DNA from: CAYNBT01 sp964396025
Lineage (GTDB): Bacteria > Patescibacteriota > WWE3 > UBA101185 > UBA10185
Reading direction: 5' to 3'
NCBI GenBank assembly: GCA_964396025.1
Contig: CAYNBT010000001.1
Coordinates: 124,001-188,000 of the forward strand
DNA: 64,000 nucleotides
The first letter of the stretch is position 1. Every line of letters begins with the position of its first letter. Positions 60,192 to 64,000 of this stretch are shown in pieces. Under the pieces are notes generated by a model. That model did not search any database and was not told where the DNA came from. It saw nothing but the letters and a program-made list of their open reading frames with translations. The translations under genes were made by a program, and so were the position numbers.

Positions 60192-61012
60192 TTTGCCCTC
60201 CTATCCTTAACAATAAATATGTTCGTTTGCTTTCTCTTTCTAGTCTTAACACCTCTTGTCTTCCAACCCCATGGGGATTTTGGAGAAGGCATACCTATAC
60301 CATTATCTCTGTAAGAACCTGCGTGTGGGTGGTCAGACGGATTAGACATAGCAACACCTCTAACATGTGGACGTACGCCCTTGTGCCTGTTTCTACCAGC
60401 CTTACCCAAACGGGTATTCCTTAGCTCTGGGTTGCTTAACGCACCTATTGTGGCATAGCAGGACGAAAGCACTTTACGAATCTCACCGCTAGGAAGTTTA
60501 ATGTTTACGTAATTGCCTTCTCTAGCCATAAGCTGAGCACTGTTACCCGCGCCGCGCACCATTTTACCACCTCCGCCGGGATTTAGCTCTATATTGTGTA
60601 TAAACATGCCTAAAGGTATGTTTTTTAACGGCATAGCATTGCCTATTTTTGGTTCTACAGATTCTCCGGAAAGAAGAATCATACCTACCGTTACGCCTTC
60701 TGGAGCTAAGATGTATCTTTTCTCACCATCTGCATAACATACCAAGGCAATATTTGGGCCTCTATTTGGGTCGTATTCGATTGCAGTAACCTTAGCGGGA
60801 ATATCAAACTTTTCTCTCTTGAAATCGATCACTCTGTACATTTTTTTATGTCCACGCTCTCTGTGCCTACTTGAGATTTTACCTGCCGAACGACCTGACG
60901 GACCTTTCAAAGCAGTTAACAAACCCTTTTCAGGTGCGGTTTTTGTAAGATCGCGAGTAAGTGTTTTCCTGTGCCTTATACCAGCACTTGTTGGTTTGTA
61001 TGACTTAATCAT
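60188..61012 (-). CDS. rplB: 50S ribosomal protein L2 (uL2)
   Basis: A 274-aa protein essential to the peptidyl-transferase centre. It has a KGPSGRSAGKISSRHRERG element, an OB domain and the C-terminal HKGVRPHVRGVAMSNPSDHPHAG with the conserved His. Overlaps of 4 nt on both sides. Confidence 0.97.
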   Translation of the reverse strand: MIKSYKPTSAGIRHRKTLTRDLTKTAPEKGLLTALKGPSGRSAGKISSRHRERGHKKMYRVIDFKREKFDIPAKVTAIEYDPNRGPNIALVCYADGEKRYILAPEGVTVGMILLSGESVEPKIGNAMPLKNIPLGMFIHNIELNPGGGGKMVRGAGNSAQLMAREGNYVNIKLPSGEIRKVLSSCYATIGALSNPELRNTRLGKAGRNRHKGVRPHVRGVAMSNPSDHPHAGSYRDNGIGMPSPKSPWGWKTRGVKTRKRKQTNIFIVKDRRAK

Positions 61013-61320
61013 TTGGATTCACCTTCCGGAAATAAATCGATTTTCTTGCCCTCGGGAATAGTCACAAGAGCTTTTTTCCATTTTGTAGTTTTCATAAAAT
61101 TAGGTGTTTTACCTATTCTTTTTTTCTTGCCGGGTACAACAATTGTCTTAACATCCAAAGCTTCTACATCAAATAACTCCTTTACAGATTTTGCTATAGC
61201 GGCTTTAGTAGCTTTGAAATTGACTTTAAAAGTGTAACAATTCTTCATAGCTTTAGTGGCATAAGATTTTTCTGTGATTATTGGACTATGTATAATGTTA
61301 CTTTGTCTCATATTTGTCAT
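61009..61320 (-). CDS. rplW: 50S ribosomal protein L23 (uL23)
   Basis: A 103-aa exit-site protein. It begins near NIIHSPIITEKSYATKAM and has VKELFDVEALDVKTIVVPGKKKR. Starts at 61320 or 61311 are possible; both lie within the end of L4. Confidence 0.93.
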   Translation of the reverse strand: MTNMRQSNIIHSPIITEKSYATKAMKNCYTFKVNFKATKAAIAKSVKELFDVEALDVKTIVVPGKKKRIGKTPNFMKTTKWKKALVTIPEGKKIDLFPEGESK

Positions 61321-61924
61321 TTACAGCAAGAGCTGCATCCTTAAAAAACACTATATTTTTGTTATTTAAAAGTTCAAAAGCATTTAGATTGGAAGCCTGA
61401 GATACACTCACTCCGTCTATATTGCCTAAACTTTTTCTTATAGGTAAAGAGTTAGAATTCAGTACAAACAATGATTTTCCTGTAAGTTCAGCCTTTTGAA
61501 TAAAAGAGGCGAACTGCGCAGTATTTGGCTTTTCGATAGCACCAAATTCCAACACTTTTACGGAGCCTCCGGAAACTTTTGAGGACAATGCCGACACTAC
61601 TGCTGCCCTAATCATCTTTTTTGGCAAAGACAACACCCAAGATTTAGGTTTTGGGCCGTGTGTGATACCACCTTTTCTCCAGAGAGGGCTTCTTGAAGAA
61701 CCATGGCGTGCTCTTCCCAACCCCTTTTGCTTCCAGGGTTTTTTTCCTCCACCAGAAACCTCACCTCTTGTTTTTGTTGACGAGGTACCTTGTCTTCGAT
61801 TGGACAAAAAAACTCTTACATATTGTGTAAGTAGATCAAGGTTGGGCTTTTTACCAAATACTTCATCTGATAATTCAAGCTGTTCAACTTTTTTTGCTTT
61901 AATGTCTAGTACTTCTAGTTTCAT
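61298..61924 (-). CDS. rplD: 50S ribosomal protein L4 (uL4)
   Basis: A 208-aa protein whose extended loop lines the tunnel. The loop has RRQGTSSTKTRGEVSGGGKKPW and KGLGRARHGSSRSPLWRKGG. In E. coli L4 also represses its operon through a leader; here a leader hairpin precedes rplC. Confidence 0.95.
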   Translation of the reverse strand: MKLEVLDIKAKKVEQLELSDEVFGKKPNLDLLTQYVRVFLSNRRQGTSSTKTRGEVSGGGKKPWKQKGLGRARHGSSRSPLWRKGGITHGPKPKSWVLSLPKKMIRAAVVSALSSKVSGGSVKVLEFGAIEKPNTAQFASFIQKAELTGKSLFVLNSNSLPIRKSLGNIDGVSVSQASNLNAFELLNNKNIVFFKDAALAVNDKYETK

Positions 61925-61930
61925 ATTTCC

Positions 61931-62362
61931 TTATTTAGCCATTACCCTAATTAATACATTTGAGTTTCTTGCACCTGGAACTGGACCATAAACGTACAAA
62001 TGCTTGTTGTTTGTGTCAACTTTCAAGATCTTGATGCCTTTTAGAGTTACTTTCTTAGTACCATGTCTACCAGCCATTTTTTTACCTTTTCTGACACGAC
62101 CTGGAGTTTGAGAACCAATAGAACCAGGAGCTCTAGGTTTGTCTGATTGACCTCTTGTAGCCATGGATCCCTTAAAATTCCATTTCTTCATGGCACCGGT
62201 AAAACCTTTTCCTTTTGATGTGCCAACAATCTCGATATCAGTATTCTCCAGTGTTAGTTCAACATTCTCGACAGACTCTACTATGGTTACAGGAACCACT
62301 GTTCCATCATCCATAAATAGTTGAGACATATGAACTTTTTTACCTTTTAGTAGTTTCTGCAT
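61931..62362 (-). CDS. rplC: 50S ribosomal protein L3 (uL3), internally shortened
   Basis: A 143-aa L3, against about 205-215 aa in the family. The N-terminus aligns (KGKKVHMSQLFMDDGTVVPVTIVE) and so does the part from IVGTSKGKGFTGAMKKWNFKG to the end. About 60-65 residues are missing between roughly residues 31 and 45: much of the outer beta-barrel region. The W-finger region with GSMATRGQSDKP and the KGKKMAGRHG loop remain. The start is firmly placed because a terminator-like hairpin lies just upstream. Confidence 0.93.
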   Translation of the reverse strand: MQKLLKGKKVHMSQLFMDDGTVVPVTIVESVENVELTLENTDIEIVGTSKGKGFTGAMKKWNFKGSMATRGQSDKPRAPGSIGSQTPGRVRKGKKMAGRHGTKKVTLKGIKILKVDTNNKHLYVYGPVPGARNSNVLIRVMAK

Positions 62363-62376
62363 TTTTTTACCTAATC

Positions 62377-62400
62377 AAAAAAGCGCCATGGGGCGCTTTT
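62377..62400 (-). terminator. Terminator-like hairpin in the rplC leader
   Basis: On the minus strand AAAAGCGCC/GGCGCTTTT (9 bp, 4-nt loop) followed by UUUUUU. It lies after rpsJ and 14 nt before the rplC ATG. Because a good promoter (62453-62481) is upstream of it, it could work as an attenuator. Confidence 0.75.
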
Positions 62401-62452
62401 CAAAGTATCCCCGACTCATTTGAATTATTACAATTCGTTAAACGCATTTGGC

Positions 62453-62481
62453 ATTGTAGCAATAAATCTCATTTATTCCAA
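62453..62481 (-). promoter_or_regulatory. rplC operon promoter
   Basis: On the minus strand TTGGAA (62481-62476), 17 nt, TACAAT (62458-62453) preceded by TGC (extended -10). The start would be about 83 nt before rplC and upstream of the hairpin. Confidence 0.7.
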
Positions 62482-62525
62482 CTTTAAGTACTCTTGGGCA
62501 AAGAAACTTGTACCGCGTCTTGCAC

Positions 62526-62846
62526 TTACATCTTTATAGATATACCAACACCTGCAGGTAAAGTCAGATTAGACAAACTGTCTATTGTTGAACCTGTAGG
62601 CCCAAGTATGTCTATAACTCTTTTGTGAGTTCTCAATTCAAACTGTTCTCTTGAGCGCTTATCTATGTGGGGACCTCTAATAACTGTGTATTTCTCAATT
62701 CTTGTAGGCAATGGAACGGGGCCAACGACTTTGGCACCCGTTCTGATTGCTGTATCTATGATTTTAGATGAACTAAGATCAATGACTCTACTATCGTAAC
62801 CTTGAAGTTTAATTCTTATTCTTGTTTCTTTAGTATTTGTTGCCAT
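62526..62846 (-). CDS. rpsJ: 30S ribosomal protein S10 (uS10)
   Basis: A 106-aa protein also used in NusB-S10 antitermination. It has IRIKLQGYDSRVIDLSSSKI, GPVPLPTRIEKYTV and the SREQFELRTHKRVIDI element. It follows tuf and is separated from rplC by a terminator hairpin. Confidence 0.96.
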   Translation of the reverse strand: MATNTKETRIRIKLQGYDSRVIDLSSSKIIDTAIRTGAKVVGPVPLPTRIEKYTVIRGPHIDKRSREQFELRTHKRVIDILGPTGSTIDSLSNLTLPAGVGISIKM

Positions 62847-62884
62847 AAATCTGTAGTTTCTTCTAAAATCTAAAATATTCTTTC

Positions 62885-64000
62885 TTAGGCTGTAACCTTA
62901 GTAATAACTCCTGCACCTACTGTGTGGCCACCTTCTCTAATAGCGAACCTTAATCCTTCTTCCAAAGCTACTGGTGTGATAAGTTTAACACTCAACTTAA
63001 CATTATCACCTGGCATAACCATTTCCACTCCTGAAGGTAATGTTACTTCACCAGTAACGTCTGTGGTTCTTAAGTAGAATTGAGGTCTGTATCCGCTAAA
63101 GAATTGCTTGTGTCTTCCACCTTCCTCTTTGGAAAGAATGTAAACTTCTGCTTCAAATTCTGTATGAGGAGTTACGGATCCTGCTTTAGCAAGAACTTGA
63201 CCTCTCTCAATAGCTTCTCTTTCAACACCTCTCAAAAGGATACCTACGTTGTCACCTGCTTGACCCTCTTGTAGGGATTTTTTGAACATTTCAACGCCAG
63301 TGACTGTAGTCTTTTGAGTTGCTTTAACACCAACTATTTCGATTTCATCTCCAACGTGAACAATACCTCTTTCAATTCTACCGGTTGCAACTGTACCTCT
63401 ACCTTTAATAGAGAATACGTCTTCAACAGGCATCAAGAATGGCTTGTCTAGATCACGTACTGGGTCAGGGATGTAGCTATCAACTGCATCCATCAATTGA
63501 AGAATTGCTTCTGAATATTTGGCATCACCTTCCAAAGCTTTTAGACCGGATCCCTTGATGATAGGAGTCTTTTCGCCATCATAACCATATTTGGTTAGAA
63601 GCTCTCGGATCTCTAACTCAACGAGGTCTAGAATTTCTGGATCGTCTACCATATCGCATTTGTTCAAAAATACAACAATCGAAGGAACATTCACCTGCTT
63701 AGCAAGCAAAATGTGTTCTCTTGTTTGTGGCATTGGTCCGTCTGGAGCAGATACAACAAGAATGGCACCATCCATTTGTGCAGCACCAGTAATCATGTTT
63801 TTGATGTAGTCAGCATGACCTGGAGCGTCAATGTGCGCATAATGTCTCTTGTCGGTTTCATACTCGACGTGAGTAATATTAATTGTAATTCCTCTTTCTC
63901 TCTCTTCTGGAGCTTTGTCAATAGAATCGAAAGCTCTAAATTCTGCCTTTCCTATACCAGCAAGAACTTTAGTAATTGCTGCGGTCAATGTGGTTTTACC
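62885..64000 (-). CDS. tuf: Elongation factor Tu (5' end outside window)
   Basis: Delivers aminoacyl-tRNA to the ribosome. The reading frame stays open to the window edge (starts with GKTTLTAA, the end of the P-loop), so about 20 N-terminal residues are missing. G2 ERGITI, G3 DAPGH (Cys of the usual DCPGH replaced by Ala), G4 NKCD and G5 GSGLKAL are visible, followed by domains 2 and 3, ending GVITKVTA. It is 38 nt upstream of rpsJ. Confidence 0.96.
   Translation of the reverse strand, partial: GKTTLTAAITKVLAGIGKAEFRAFDSIDKAPEERERGITINITHVEYETDKRHYAHIDAPGHADYIKNMITGAAQMDGAILVVSAPDGPMPQTREHILLAKQVNVPSIVVFLNKCDMVDDPEILDLVELEIRELLTKYGYDGEKTPIIKGSGLKALEGDAKYSEAILQLMDAVDSYIPDPVRDLDKPFLMPVEDVFSIKGRGTVATGRIERGIVHVGDEIEIVGVKATQKTTVTGVEMFKKSLQEGQAGDNVGILLRGVEREAIERGQVLAKAGSVTPHTEFEAEVYILSKEEGGRHKQFFSGYRPQFYLRTTDVTGEVTLPSGVEMVMPGDNVKLSVKLITPVALEEGLRFAIREGGHTVGAGVITKVTA

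Overview
The window looks like a piece of a Candidate Phyla Radiation (Patescibacteria) chromosome. It is AT-rich, densely packed and almost entirely transcribed from the minus strand. Evidence: the S10/spc/alpha ribosomal-protein cluster lacks a gene for uL30 between S5 and L15, which is the expected CPR pattern; L17 carries a Lys-rich tail; DUF3048, DUF4446, GtrA-fused and membrane-anchored Clp proteins of the kind common in CPR are present. RF2 (prfB) is present and TGA is used as a stop, which argues against the UGA=Gly lineages (Gracilibacteria, Absconditabacteria). A Katanobacteria, Microgenomates or Dojkabacteria affiliation is a guess. There are no rRNA genes, tRNA genes, IS elements or CRISPR arrays.

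Layout. 1-16979: a minus-strand surface-glycan cluster. Two cytosolic GT2 synthases of the polyprenyl-phosphate-sugar type (one fused to GtrA), a third DPM1-like GT2, UDP-glucose dehydrogenase, three GT4 transferases, three complete and one partial multi-spanning GT-C-like proteins, a DUF2079 protein, an LPG-synthase-TM-like protein and a Wzx-type flippase. Most genes overlap by 4-29 nt. The logic is: charge a lipid carrier with sugar, flip it, then transfer on the outer face. 16997-23738: CAP-domain protein, SET-domain protein, SpeD next to a deoxyhypusine-synthase-like gene, a three-gene sensor/kinase operon and HU. 23756-31610: ymdB, rny, recX, recA, response regulator, histidine kinase, gltX. 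31648-35953: an anchored exported protein, a DacA-like enzyme, YbaK-like deacylase and RecJ.

36000-37080 is the only long gene-free stretch. It holds two consecutive plus-strand structured RNAs, each with its own promoter; the second ends in an intrinsic terminator. I could not assign either to RNase P, tmRNA, SRP or 6S RNA. The first contains a palindrome in an apical loop and a 12-bp-closed multi-hairpin domain; the second contains a perfect three-way junction and an H-type pseudoknot. This is the best candidate for something undescribed.

37077-46958: secF, secD, an HTH-nucleotidyltransferase, DUF3048, DUF4446, a 58-aa membrane protein missed by length cut-offs, prfB, a membrane-anchored Clp ATPase, a TasA/camelysin-like protein and radC. 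47263-64000: S9, L13, L17, rpoA, S4, S11, S13, L36, infA, map, adk, ybaB, secY and the S10/spc ribosomal proteins, S10 and a 5'-truncated tuf. Other points of interest: a uL3 shortened to 143 aa by an apparent internal deletion, terminator-like hairpins just upstream of rplC and infA, and a set of plus-strand genes whose -10 box lies exactly 6 nt before ATG, implying leaderless mRNAs alongside classical Shine-Dalgarno genes.
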